Shown: piece after piece, positions 12,230 to 24,480 of the stretch | Numbering within the stretch: position 1 is the stretch's first letter | Layout: every line of letters begins with the position of its first letter | Assembly (NCBI GenBank): GCA_021399445.1 | Contig: JAJTUQ010000023.1 | Location: 1 to 64,000 of the forward strand | Direction of reading: 5' to 3' | Length of the DNA stretch: 64,000 nt | DNA from: Xylogone sp. PMI_703 | Lineage: Eukaryota; Ascomycota; Leotiomycetes | Program-made: the position numbers and the translations under genes | Notes under the pieces: generated by a model | What the model was told of the DNA's origin: nothing | Databases searched by the model: none | Seen by the model: the letters and a program-made list of their open reading frames with translations, nothing else

Positions 12230-12886
12230 TGTCATAACCCCACAAGGTTGTAACAAGTGACCTGATTATAGGACCTCTATAGCCTTCACCTTAGTTAAAT
12301 AAGTATAAGATAAGACAGCTATCAGGGTCCTGGTTATAGTATTGCTAGTATTATCACATTACTAATATTAACGAAAAGATAGTACAAGTTCAACACTAAT
12401 ACTATAGAAAAGGTTATACAAGCTAAAGGATAATACTATCAGAATTATAGTACTAACCCTTTAGTTGTATTAACTAAGTAGAAGTATTATCGGAGAAATA
12501 GTATTATCTTTCTGCTTGTGTTAGCGATTTACTTGTACGTACAAAAAGTTAGTATTAGTAATTAAACAAATATTTGGATTAGCTAAGACGATCAGTCAGA
12601 TCAGTACTAATCAACATGACCCAGAAGGATCAGGAGAATCAGTATTGATCATACTGATTCCATAATCAGTTAAGTTCGAACTAATCTATCTGATCCCAAG
12701 GTTTGTTCACTCTATAAATAGATAGTTTTACAGTAAATAAGAGCTTTGTGCTTAACTCAATTGATTTATAGTATATTTACATTTTATAATAACTATCCTA
12801 AACCATAATAAAGTTATTCTCTTGCCCTTTATCTTCATCTATCATTTAAGTAATAGATAACCCTAAACCTTTGTAAAAACGTTATA
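12230..12886 (+). repeat. 5' LTR of the chromovirus
   Basis: 657 bp, beginning TGTCATAACCCC. The end corresponds to GTTACA in the partner LTR, here GTTATA. It differs from the 3' LTR mainly by transitions. It contains two copies of a GATCAGTACTGATC-like segment near 12600-12660. Confidence 0.93.
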
Positions 12887-12949
12887 CTTTAAACACTTTG
12901 AAACTCAAAAGTATTATAGCTAAAGACTTATTTTTACAACAAAACCCTT

Positions 12950-15900
12950 AAGCCCCCAAGGCTAATCTTAATTCGATAACCAACTTCATTGAAAAAAAGC
13001 TGGACCTAGGAAAGATTAAAAGCTTTAGAGAAGACAGGTCTAAGCTAAAACTTTTCAAGTTCTGAACTTATTTATATTTGAACTTACATAAAGATAAGTT
13101 TCAAAATGACTTTCAACGGATTATGTGACTACTTATTTACTTAGAAAAAGAAATATTATAATAAGTTTTATTATATATAAAGAATTTCGAGAACTTCACC
13201 GAAAAAGATAAAAGAAGATGGTAAGATATTATTAACTTGTTTGTATTCTTCAAGAGCTTTGAAGAAGAAATGAAAAAAGTCTTCGGGAATTCTCATGAAA
13301 TGGACAGGGCAGAATAATAATTATATGCTTTAAAATAAATTAACTCTGTTTTTGCTTATAACACCAAATTCCGGTAACTGAACAATATAATTAGTTAAAA
13401 GGACAGAACGTTGATGTTCTGGTATTACTAAAGGTTAAAAGAATCCGTTAAGGACAAATTGGTTTATATCAGACTTTGCCCGGATATATTAATTAAGTAG
13501 ATGAAGGAAGCCGAGGAGATTAACAATTTTTAATATGAATGGCATATAGAAAGGAAAGGAAGAATTCTTTACTTTTCATAAATAAATAAACAAAAGGGCT
13601 ATGTCGATGATTGAGGAAACTCGATAAACCTTGATAAAATCACAGGAGGAAAAAGATAAGGTCCAAAGAATTGTAGTAAAGGATTACCAAAAGGAAAAAA
13701 TAAGTATAACTTGACTTCTGAGTAATATAAAGAAAAGAAAGAAAAGAAACTCTGTTACAAATGTGGATAAGCTAGATATACTGCCTGGGAATATAGTAAC
13801 AAGGACAAAAGAAAGCCAAAGGAGGTCAAGACTATATTTATAATATCCTCGGCTGAAGATAACGAATCTTATGGTTCAAGTGACGCCTTATTGGTAAAAT
13901 AGAGCAATTCTGACAAGTTACTAGAGAATATTAAAGATTAGTCTGTGGATCAGATCTTGTGAATTTTTCTTACAGAAGACTTTATGACAGAAGTTTACTA
14001 TGATATCAAGAATATAATGTCTTCAGGAGTTTTTTTTCTTATTATCAATAAGTTAAACATATTAGTGTTTACTGAGGAAGAAGTGAAGTGACAGAGCTTA
14101 GAAACTGTTAACTCTGACAACTTCTCTCCAGAAGAATATTAAGATATTACTGATTTACTGGACCTATTCCTCCTAGGATAAGTTAAGGGAGAACTAATGA
14201 TCCGTGAAGAATTTCAGGACAGTTTTAATCAAGTTAACTGAGAATCCCCGAAAGGAAAAGGATGTACTAGAATTTTATTAGTATATTCTTTATATATAAT
14301 ATTCAAGGTATTAGAACTTAACCAAAGAATGGCAAAAGAATCTTTTCGGAAAATTTTCTAAGGTTTTAAGCTTTTTAACTATATAAAACAAGAGGACTTT
14401 ATCACCTAATCTTATTAAATAAATAAGTTATAAATAAATGAAAGAATGATATTAGTTAGAATAACTCTTTACTTTGATAGAAGTTATATAAAAACCTGGA
14501 GACTAGTCGAAAGAAATATTTTTTAGGATATATTATTTTAACGAGATAAGTTTCTTTAGTACAGAATATGGAAATTAAGAATAATAATTAAAGTTATGTA
14601 GTTTAACTTCGAAAAAATCGTTATCAGCAGATTGTACTATGATAACCTAGTACCTTATTCTCTAGGAGAAAACATACAGTTATCCCGACAGGACTCTTAC
14701 GCCTAAGTTGTATATCATGAAAACTAAAAAAAAATATACTAAGCCAAGAAGAAGGTATATTAAGAAATAATTTTTTATATAAAGTATCAAGAATAAGGTT
14801 ATAATTATAGGATAGGTCATTATTATGAGTTTAACGATGAATGAATATTCTTTAAAAAGTATGTCAATAACTTATTTAACCTGAGGAAGCCTAGAACAAG
14901 GAAAACATTACTTCAGATAACTTGAGAAAAAGAATTCAATACAGAATTTGCTTTTGATGTGTTTATGGCTAGTAAAGGAAAAACTATCCAGTTAGATATT
15001 AAGTTTAACAACAGAAACTTTAGAACCTTAATGAATTTGGGAAACTAGATTAACCTAATCTTGTTATAAGTCATTAAGACAATAGACACATAGACTGAAG
15101 TCTATAATTAGTCCTTACAAATGGCTGATAGCTCATTGGCAAAGAAAAGAGTATTCGCTAGAACTAAATTATTTATTATAAAGATTAAAAACTATCAAGA
15201 ACAAATCCGGTTTAAAGTTTTCTTTCTTGGAAAAGAAGATATTATCCTAGGATAACCTTGGTTAGAATTCTATAACTTAAACGTTAATTAGAAAACAAAG
15301 AAATTGACATTTAAATATTACTATAGTATTAGACTAAAGGAATAGTCTACGTAAAATGTTTTTGTTGTTGAACTTGCTCAGGATGACCTCCAGAATAAAC
15401 TGGACACTCTCCCGGAAGAATATTAAGATTGTCATAAATTATTCACTCTATAACCGAAGGATGTAACTTTATTTCCACACAAAGAATGAGACCACGAAAT
15501 CATTCTCCAGGAAGGTATAACCCCTTCATATGAACCCATTTATAGAACGAATCCCACCAGGGATAAAATCCTGAAGGAGTGACTGGATGAACAGACCACA
15601 AAGAGCTTCTACAAAGAGTCAAGCTCTTCGTGGGGAGCACTATTGATATAAGCGCTAAAACCAGATAATCCCCAGGGAAGACTATGTGGAGATTACAGAA
15701 ATTTAAACAGTAAAATTATAAAAAACAAATACCCATTATTTTGTATTAATAGTATACAAGATATACTCATTAAAACTAAATATTTCACGAAATTAAACTT
15801 TACTGCAGAATTCAACTTGATAAGGATTAAGGAAAGACATAAGTAATATATTACTATTCGAATTAAGTATAAACTTTATAAGTTTTTGGTCATACTTTTT

Positions 15901-18350
15901 GGTCTGACGAATATACTAATGATTATACAAAAAATGAGTAATATGATCTTGAGACCATATTTGGATCGTTTTATAGTAATATATTTAGATGACATCTTGA
16001 TTTATTCCAAGATGTTGGAAGAACATAGATAGTATGTTTGTACTATATTTAAAGTATTGATCAATAACGATATAAAGTGTAAATTAGTTAAGTGTCAGTT
16101 TAATACGACAGAAATGAAATTCTTAAGTAAAATAATTTTGGACAAAAGATTTTAAATAGATTCAGAAAAAGTAAAAGCCATCAAAGAATAACTTACTCCA
16201 AAAACAGTCAAAGAAGTTTAATAGTTTAACGGACTTACTAATTACTATAAACATTATATAACAGTTTACTTAAAGATAGCCAGCCTGTTGACGGAATTAA
16301 CGAAGAAAGATATACCTTTTGTTTGGGAAGAGAAGTAGGAGAAAGCTTTCCAAGAGGTTAAAGATCAGTTCGACAAAGACCGAATATTAGCCTATACTGA
16401 TCCCGAGAAACTATACTTACTAGAAACAGACGTCTTAAGTAGGGCATTAAGTAAAGTCTTGTCACAAAGGGATAACAAAGGACGTTAAAGGCCAGTGGCC
16501 TTCTACTCTCGAAAGTTTATTTTAGTAAAGTTAAACTATGACATTTACAAAAAAGAACTCTTGGTTATCATAGATTGTTATAAACATTAGAAAGTTTATT
16601 TATATAATACTAAACATCTGTTCGAGATTCTATTAAACCACAAGAATCTAACAACCTTTATGACCACTAAAGATCTCAACAGTAAACAAGTATATTAGTA
16701 TAAAACGTTAATATAATATGATTTCAGGATTTGCTATGTCCAAGGATCAAAGAACATTAAGGCTAATATTCTAAGCAGACGACCAGACTATATAGAAAGA
16801 AGTTCTAAATAAGAATTTATCATGTTTAGGAAAAAAAGTAATATTCTATATCTTAACTACATATAGGTATTAACAGTTACACAGGTTATTGACGAGGAAT
16901 GGCTAGAAAAGATCAAGTTAACTACTGCAAAAAAGAAAGAAATCTTTAAGGATCCTGAAGTCAGTTAGCTCGAGGATCAGGAATTTCTGGGTATTTGGCT
17001 AAAGGATAAAAAAGTATTCATCTCACTAGCAATTGCCCAGGAGTTTGTGAAAGAACAATATGAATTATCTATACATAGTCACCAAGGAATTACAAAGACC
17101 AAAAACTGACTATAACAGGAATTCTTTATCTTTAAACTCTAACAAGAAGTCACCAAAATCGTCAATAACTATAACGTTTGTCATAGGGCTAGAACATCAA
17201 GGAAAAAGCCAATAAGACAATTAATGCCTCTTTAGATACTAGAAAAGCTTTAGACTTCTATTTCATAAGATTTCATCACAGGATTACCCTTATCAAGAAA
17301 TACTAACAGACCGGATAAAGATTACTATGACTTTATTCTTACTATAATAAATAAACTTACGAAGTACTCTATTATGTTATTATAGAAGAAAACATAAACG
17401 GCTGAGGATTTAGCGAAAATCACAATTTTCAGGGTTATAATAAACTATAATATCTCAGTAAAAATTATTTCAGACAGAAATAAGCTCTTTACATCAAAAT
17501 TCTGGGAAATAATCTGTAAGAGATTAAGCATTAAAAGAAAAATCGCCACAAAGGAATAAGCTCAGACAAATAGTTAAACTGAGTAAATAAACCAGATTAT
17601 AAGAGTTTATCTTCGTTGTTACATGGATTATAAACAGTTAAATTAGAAAGATCTCTTACCAATGGCATAATTAGTATATAATAACGTAAAAAGCGAAATT
17701 ACTAAAGTTATACTTTTCTTTGTGAATTATAATTATAAAGCTTAAACCCACTTCATAAAAACAAAAGTAAAAAACATTTCCAAGACAGTTGAACAATAAG
17801 CAAATGAATTAGAAAAAATCCATAATCACTTGAAATATGACATTAAATTCATACAAGAACATATAAAGAAATACTATAATCAAAAATATAATATAGAACC
17901 TGAGCTTGAAGAAAGGGATAAAGTTTATATTATCTGTAGATTTATTAAAACGACAAAACCAAACGATAAATTAGACTAAAAAAAGATTAGATTATACAAA
18001 ATCAAAAAGAAACTAAAAAATCTGACATATAAACTAAAACTCTTTAATATTATGCGAATATACCCAGTATTTTATATAATTATACTAGAAAAAGTATTAT
18101 CAAGATTATCACTAGCTCCGGACTTAGAACTAGAATAGGATCTAAATATGGAATAAGAAGTAAAAAAAATCCTAGATGACAAGTTAATAAGGAATAAGAA
18201 ATAATACTTGGTCAGATGGAAGGAATGAGAAGAGTATAAATGGTTGGATACATGGGAACCAGAGAAATACTTTATTAATTTTAATGAGCTCTTAGAGGTG
18301 TATGAACAGGCGAAACAAGCCAGGATAGATCGAATAGAACATCGGCATAA
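12950..18350 (+). pseudogene. gag-pol polyprotein relic of the chromovirus
   Basis: Recognisable blocks in order: gag zinc knuckle with CYKCG at 13753 followed by a stop, its His and last Cys replaced by Tyr; protease relic ALMNLGN near 15030, where the active-site Asp and Gly of DSG are changed; reverse transcriptase with VIYLDDILIYSK at 15976 (catalytic YLDD kept); RNase H with LLETDVL near 16420; integrase zinc region (IHSHQGITKTKN near 17077, NVCHRARTS near 17175) and core SDRNKLFTSKFWE near 17466; chromodomain YLVRWKE with DTWEPEKYF from 18205. Stops occur throughout. The chromodomain places it in the chromovirus group, whose members are thought to target modified histones. Confidence 0.92.
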
Positions 18351-18369
18351 GTAAGGAAATTAGTGTCAG

Positions 18370-18880
18370 AGGGGAAGGCCTCGGAAAGACTAACTTCCGT
18401 TTGTTGAGTAATTTTTACTTGTCGGAGTATTTCCTTTTTCTTCTGTTCTTGATTAAGCTTTTCTTTTTCTTCCTTAGTATTTAATTCATCTAGAGTACTA
18501 AGCCTTTTCCAGAGTATTTTACTAATATAAGACCGAAGTTATTATTGTTGTATATCAAGCTTAAGAAATTTAGCTAAGGCTTTCTTGTAATTAGCCTTTA
18601 ACCAGGCCTCTTCACGGGCTATCCTGTCCTATTCCTCAGAACTTGAAGGAAGAATATCACATTTCGTATGGCCTTTAGCTTTTATATACTTTATACAGCA
18701 ATGAAAACCTTTCGTTATAACATAATTTAGTTTTCTTTTTTCATAATATAAACACAGGAATAACATCAGAATTCTTGTGGATTTAATTTGAGAATATAAC
18801 TTGTTACAATTTTTGGTTATCAGAACTTTTTGCTTTTCTAAGTTAATAAACTTTTCGTTAACTAAACATTTTGAGGACAT
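18370..18880 (-). pseudogene. antisense accessory ORF between pol and 3' LTR
   Basis: A minus-strand frame opens at ATG 18880 with MSSKCLVNEKFINLEKQK and runs 83 codons to a stop at 18629. The same frame continues recognisably to about 18370 (EEYDRIAREEAWLKANYKKA, later STLDELNTKEEKEK). It has a cysteine cluster (HCCIKYIKAKGHTKCD) and a long charged helix likely to form a coiled coil. Similar ORFs occur in the same place and orientation in the gypsy copies at 53.9-59.7 kb and 23.9-26.3 kb. The function is unknown. A regulatory or nucleic-acid-binding role is only a guess from the Cys cluster. Confidence 0.7.
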
Positions 18881-18970
18881 AATAGAAAAGAAAGAAAGTT
18901 TGGATTTCTACGAGATCTTTCATGCCTTAGTTATAAGCTTCAGGACAGAGTTAAGTTAAGAAAAGAATAA

Positions 18971-19627
18971 TATTATAATCCTACAAGATTATGACAAGTG
19001 ACCTGATTATAAGGCTTTTATAACTTTTACCTTAGTTAAATAAGTATAAAATAAGATAGCTATCAAGGTCCTGGTTATAATATCACTAATATTATTGTAT
19101 TACTAATATTAACGAAAAGATAGTACAAGTTCAACATTAATATTATAAAAAGGGTTATATAAACTAAAGGATAATATTATCAGAATTATAATACTAACCC
19201 TTTGATTATATTAGTTAAATAAAAATACTATCGGAGAAATAGTATTACTTTTCCGCTTGTGCTAATGATTTACTTGTACGTGCAAAAAGTTAATACTAAT
19301 AATTAAGCAAACATTTGGATTAGCTAAAACAATCAGTCAGATCAGTGCTGATCGACATAACCCGGAGAGATCAAGAAGATCAGTACTGATCATACTGATT
19401 CTACGATCAGTTAAGCTCGAATTGATCCATCTGATCCTAAGGTTCGTTCATTCTATAAGTAAATAGTTTCACAGTAAATAGGAGCCTTATGCTTAACTCA
19501 ATTGATTTACAGCATACCTGCATTTCATAATAACTATCCTAAACTATAGTGAAGTTATTCTCTTACTTTTTACCTTCATTTATCATTTGAGTAATAGATA
19601 ACCTTAAACCCTTGTAGGAACGTTACA
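18971..19627 (+). repeat. 3' LTR of the chromovirus
   Basis: 657 bp, the same length as the 5' LTR. It begins TATTATAATCC (TG changed to TA by transition) and ends AACGTTACA at the ACTAT duplication. Differences from the 5' copy are overwhelmingly C/T and G/A, consistent with RIP after insertion. Confidence 0.93.
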
Positions 19628-19898
19628 ACTATTAATAATGAATTTTTGAAAAGTTTTAATTCTTTAAATAAGTCTTTATATTATAAGTTATCATTTAAAG
19701 CTCAAAAATTATAAAATTATAATAAATTACTATAAATATATTAAATGATTAACGATTTTTAGGATTTTCAAGAAAAATCAACAAAAGTTTCATATTTATT
19801 GTATTAATATTAAACTTTTCATAATTTTTATTATATAATATGAAAATATTTATTTATATAAATATATAATATATAAAATTTTCTTATAAATTATATAT

Positions 19899-20113
19899 TG
19901 TGGAAGAGAGAGGTGCTAAGAGGTGTTGAGGTAGTATATACAGTAATACAATACAACTGACCAATCAGAAGGCAAGGTCTGGTAGAATAGGAGTGAAGGT
20001 GGTTGATTATTGTACGGTTGTAAGAACCGTGCTCTATATACTACGTACAGGTCACATGATACGCCGCACATACACATGCTACGCACGTGCCGTATACTGT
20101 TTTCCCTACCACA
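19899..20113. repeat. solo LTR, about 215 bp, TGTGG...CCACA
   Basis: A GC-richer island in AT-rich DNA beginning TGTGGAAGAGAGAGGTGC and ending CCCTACCACA, with matching inverted ends typical of LTRs. Flanks are all A/T, so a duplication cannot be judged. A shortened relative lies at 41591. The superfamily (Copia suspected from the short length) is not proven. Confidence 0.75.
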
Positions 20114-21192
20114 ATATATATTTATATAATAATAATACTTTAAGAATTTTATTATAAGAAATCTACTTTAATATTAAAGTTATTATATTTATTATAAAGA
20201 AATCATCCTTTTTAATAATATATTATAATATATTACTATTTAGTCTATTTATACTCAAAAACTTAAATAATTTAACTTATTAAATAAAAAGTTATTAACG
20301 TTTTTGTTATTAATACACTTAAGATTTTGACTTTGATTCACTGATTACATAATCATTATATAAGCTTAAATATACTTTTATCACATTTAGAATATCTTAA
20401 GAACTTTAAATCTGAAGAAATTTTATTTATTAAATGAAAATTATATTAATTACTTAAATTTAAAGTTATACTTAAATTTTATTAATACAAAAGTAGTAAA
20501 TCTTAAATTTAAAGACTATATTACGTAATCACTAAATACTTTTAATTTATTATGAAATAATATAAATAAGACTATCCATATTTCAAAAATTAGCTTATTT
20601 AGTCTATTAATAATAAAGTTATTAATATTTTTAAATTTTAGTACTAAAATTTATACTATCTACATTATATAAATTTACTGATTATATAATGATTATATAA
20701 TAACAAAAATTATATCAATAGAATCGGAATTTTCTAGCGATTCCAAATTATTAAAAAAGTTTATTAATTAAGTTATTACTGGTTGCGTTATTTGAATTTA
20801 AAGCTGGGGTTCGCTTATGTAAAAAGTGGGAAAGTTGTCGGAGTGGGAAAGTTGCCGGGAAAACTAGTAACGTAAATCCCGGTTCAAGCGAACACCCGGT
20901 TCAAACGAACACTTCCCCTCCACCCTCCTTCTACCTGCATATTCAACAACAAATATTCAACCAACAACAACGAATAATTAAGTAAATTCAGTTACTAGCT
21001 AATTAAGGACATTTATTAATTTTATGGCCTTCAACTCTACAGCCTGAACACTTTGGTGGTCGTCGTAGTGCTTGTTGCAAAAGATCAGTGGATGCTAGAA
21101 GATTAGTAACTCCTTCTGCATCTTGTCCTGTAGCACTTGACTGAGCTAACACCTGAGCCTTTTACCTAGTTAATGAGCCTGTATGAATTATA

Positions 21193-22574
21193 CAGTGGGT
21201 GGACATAAGTCTACGCGATTTCTAAAAATAGCATTTTCCCCAACTCAACACCTCCCTTTCAGACCGCCATATCTCACCCAATTACAATTCAATTGAAAAA
21301 TGGATAATTGCAATAGATTCTACACACACTAAAGTCTATATGATAATTATTTGAGCTGAAAATCTCTTGATCTAATACTTGGTATACCACCCGTTAGCCT
21401 CAATGACCACATCTACCCTGTGTTGCATAGTATCTATTAGATGATTCAGCATATTAACATCCAGAGCCTTCCATGCCTCAATTGCGGCTTGAATCAACAG
21501 TTCTTTGGTATCCTCGTTATCCTTGAGCGTTTCAAGCTCAGGGTACATCTCAATAATTTTTGCCTTGAGCACCTTCCAGAGGTTCTCGATAAGGTTCAGG
21601 TCAGGAGAGTAGGATGGCCAATCGGCCACGTTTATAGCCATCTCAGCAAGCTAATCCCTAATTATATGGGCTGTATGGACAGGTGAGTTATCGTACATGA
21701 ATATAGAATTGCTGTCAAGTATTGTAAACAAGTGCTCTTCAAGCACTTCAAGATACCGTCGAAAGGTTACCTCTCCACGTTTCGATTCAGGGTTTCCCTT
21801 CATAACTACCAGATCAGTACAGCAATTGAAGCCAAACGTAGCCCAGAACATAACCGTTAGACCTCTTGTAAGCCTACCTTGAACAGCCCATGGTTGTAGA
21901 GCTTGGCCTGTTCGATTGGTTGAGCAATTGTTGTTTGAAAGTAGTATGTTATACTAACTTCACTTTTTAAAAACAAAGTCTTACTTACTTCCTTTTCTAC
22001 GCTCAATTGAACACTCGTCAGACCAAATCTAACGTCTCTAATAGGTCAATCCCATATTATCGTTATTGATGCCCTATTCTAGCCTTTTAGTAATTAAAGT
22101 ATAGTTCAAGAGTATACGTTTTGTGCATCTTTATTTCTGTATATTAGATTTCTTCAAAAATCAGTATACAGTCTTCTTGTTGACTTTACTTCTTAATATA
22201 CGTATTAATTAAGTTATAGTTATCCTGAGCTCTATTCATATAATTCTGAAGATTAACCTCTGGTCATAGATATTTAATAAAAAGAATATACCATTATATG
22301 ACTTAGAGATACAGGAGACCTGGTTTTCAACGTTGGCAAGCACAGAACGCACTGTTGAGTGACTATAGCCTTGGTTATATGAAATCTTTGATACTTTAAC
22401 TCCAGATTGCCTTGCCTTCATTATTTTGTTTCTAGAGCCTGGGGAGAGCTTTGTTAGAGGTGGTCTAAGGGTTCCTGGTGGGCGTGCCATTAAGTTGAAA
22501 AAGGGGGGTGGGTGCAGAATGTGGGAAAAATTTACAAAAAGTAGGTTTTCGCGTAGACTTGTGTTCATATACTG
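21193..22574 (-). mobile_element. Tc1/mariner-like transposon
   Basis: 1382 bp between TA dinucleotides (21191-21192, 22575-22576). Inverted ends begin CAGTGGGTGGACATAAGTC; the right one has several transitions. It carries one minus-strand transposase relic. It is inserted in the C-terminal coding part of a pogo copy, so it is the younger of the two. Confidence 0.92.
21372..22488 (-). pseudogene. Tc1-like DDE transposase relic
   Basis: The N-terminal HTH part starts at ATG 22488 (MARPPGTLRPPLTKLSPGSR) and includes a second HTH-like segment (SKISYNQGYSHSTVRSVL). The DDE part shows WSDECSIERRKG (first Asp, about 22020), an apparent intron of about 110 bp, then MFWATFGFN, IFMYDNSPVHTAH (second Asp, about 21690) and WPSYSPDLNLIENLWK (final acidic residues, about 21620). 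A TAG interrupts at HIIRD-stop-LAEM (near 21650), where related proteins have Trp; the middle region also has disrupted frames. The length fits Tc1-like proteins. It is non-functional because of the stop and the damaged middle. Confidence 0.85.
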
Positions 22575-23515
22575 TACATTGTCTAGTTTTATGTAATTTT
22601 CGGTGTATTATAATATTTATAATTCTTAATTCCTTGATTTCTTTTGCCAAAAACATAGTATTATATATAAATAATTCGTAACTTTTAATGAGTTGATTTA
22701 GAGTTGTTTTAATAAGAGTTAGAAGGCTATTTTGCTTTTTGAGTAATCGTCGAATAGTTTAAGATTAGTATTATAACTGAATAATGTTATAATGTATTTC
22801 TAGAACTCATTGTATGTTTGAATTGTTATTATAAATATTCTCTAGAGGAGTAAAGATATAGTTAACCTGAATACACAATTTATCTAACATATACTTTGGT
22901 TTATATAAAATTAATCTAATAACCGAAAACTTATTTTAAATAATTATTAATTTAAAAGTTTGTTGTTGTATTATTAGATATAATTCGAAGAAATCTTCTT
23001 TGTTAATATATTAACTTTTGTTATAAATTTTGTTTTTAATTTAAGTATTATATATATGTTTAAGAATTGAAAAACAAATTATATCAAGTGACTGAAAAAG
23101 ATAAGATAAATAAGAAAATACATATATTAGAATAATATTATACTAAGAGTAAAACAAGTCAATTTCAAGTATTATATAACTTTTATGGCTATTAAGTATT
23201 AACATATGATATTGATCTTTAGTTTTGTCTTTAATAATAAGTTTAAAGATTTTTATAAGTTATTCAAGGCTAATTCGATTATTTGTTTATTTATTATTAT
23301 TTTATTCAATTCTTTAATCTTCAAGGAGAAAGTTATTTAATGTTAATTAATAATACTTTTCCTTGAAGATAATCATAAAAAGTAAGGCTTATCCATAAGA
23401 ATTAATTAATTTAATAATAATAACTTATTTATAATTACTAGACTATAAGTATTATGAACCTAAATCTTTACTTAGGTCTTATAAAGTGTATAAGTATATA
23501 TTAAATCATAAGAAG

Positions 23516-23940
23516 AGATTAGTAAGAACTTAAGGATTAGTATAATAATATATAATTATAACTATAATTATATAAGTAACAATTTGTATTATAAATTAAG
23601 TATAAGACTTTTATCTAAGAACTTATCTGAGTTTATATACTTAATGAAATATATCAAGACTTTTTGGACTTTCCAGGTCCTCTAGGTCTATAAACCTCTT
23701 AGATTCCTTAAGTCTTCTAGGTCTATGGACCTTTTAGACTTTTTAAGTCCCTTGAGTCTATTATATGACTTTCTTGTTATATAACTCAGGATTATGTCAG
23801 ATTTTTTATATAATCTTTGTTACTGAGTTTTAAGCTTAATATTGTCTGTATATAATTTATGACATTATCTTTTTTTAGTCTAACTTTATCCTAAAACTTA
23901 AAGTTAAAGTAAGAATAATCTTATTATTCTTTAGTCTTTT
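23516..23940. repeat. AT-rich stretch with repeated GACTTTTTAAGTCC / AGGTCTATRGACC units
   Basis: Between 23655 and 23765 a short motif recurs three or four times imperfectly (CCTCTAGGTCTATAAACC, CTTCTAGGTCTATGGACC, AAGTCCCTTGAGTC). It occupies the place where the LTR of the minus-strand gypsy remnant would be expected, but LTR ends could not be fixed. Confidence 0.4.
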
Positions 23941-23964
23941 TTTCCTTTTTATTATATTACTCAA

Positions 23965-24480
23965 ATGTCTATTTTCTGGAAAAAACGAATTAGTAAAAAG
24001 AAAAAAATTACAAAAATACTAAAAAATTATAAATCTTTTTATTCATATCTAGACTTACAAAGTCGAAATATCTTTTTGTACATTCTGTGTTTATAACAGT
24101 AAAGTTTGCAGAATAGTACTTAAATCAAATCATTATAGTGAGTATATCTTATATTAATAAATATATGATAATAAAAGTATTTTTATAATTTCTTAGGATA
24201 TCTTAGATCAGGACGAAGTTTATTTCGAGGCTAAAGAGAAAAAAATTACTCAGATTATAACCGAAAACACTGTTCATTTTATCTGTTTAAGGAAACAAAG
24301 AAAGTTTTTGTAGAAATGTATTAAAGAGATAATTCGTTATAATTTAAAGATTTTGAATAAGTTAAATATTACTAAAAAGAAAGAATATATTAAGTAAGAG
24401 AATTCTGATTATATAATTATAATTTCTTTAGATAGTTTTGTCTTTTCGAATTTCCAGATTAATAATTTTTTTAGGATTTC
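23965..24480 (+). pseudogene. accessory coiled-coil ORF of the minus-strand gypsy copy
   Basis: It begins at ATG 23965-23967 (MSIFWKKRISKKKKITKIL), which lines up with the start of the antisense ORF at 18880. The later parts DQDEVYFEAKEKKITQII and KILNKLNITKKKEYIK match its coiled-coil and LDELNTKEEKEK segments. Several stops and at least one frame change are present. Relative to the integrase of this copy it is antisense, as in the other two copies. The function is unknown. Confidence 0.6.

Larger units (their letters stand above)
12230..19627 (+). mobile_element. Ty3/gypsy chromovirus, complete with two LTRs, RIP-damaged
   Basis: A full-length element with two 657-bp LTRs flanked by the 5-bp duplication ACTAT (12225-12229, 19628-19632). 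The order gag, protease, reverse transcriptase, RNase H, integrase and chromodomain marks it as a chromovirus. Every domain contains stops, mainly at Trp and Gln codons, so no intact polyprotein remains. It lies inside the 350-bp-arm element. Between pol and the 3' LTR is an extra ORF on the opposite strand (18370-18880). Confidence 0.95.
11499..20862. mobile_element. element with ~350-bp terminal inverted repeats, carrying nested retroelements
   Basis: The arms at 11499-11852 and 20511-20862 are inverted copies of each other; I found no mismatch by eye over about 350 bp. Termini read TTCCCGGCAACTTTCCCACT, with the ACAACTTTCCCACT unit repeated once. Removing the retrotransposon (12230-19627) and solo LTR (19899-20113) leaves an original element of roughly 1.7 kb that is AT-rich and non-coding, so it is a non-autonomous foldback-type DNA element. 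No convincing target-site duplication flanks it; a pogo copy begins 8 bp beyond the right end. Confidence 0.8.
20870..23515 (-). mobile_element. pogo-family transposon, heavily RIP-mutated, split by a Tc1-like element
   Basis: The left terminus ACGTAAATCCCGG follows TA 20868-20869. Minus-strand zinc-knuckle coding (about 20990-21080) is followed by the Tc1 insertion at 21193-22574. The coiled-coil region resumes at about 22590-22660 (MFLAKEIKELR). Further right the sequence can be aligned with the element at 33381-35263, base for base, up to about 23515 despite massive A/T enrichment. The N-terminal end and right terminal repeat are not found. Dead copy. Confidence 0.8.
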
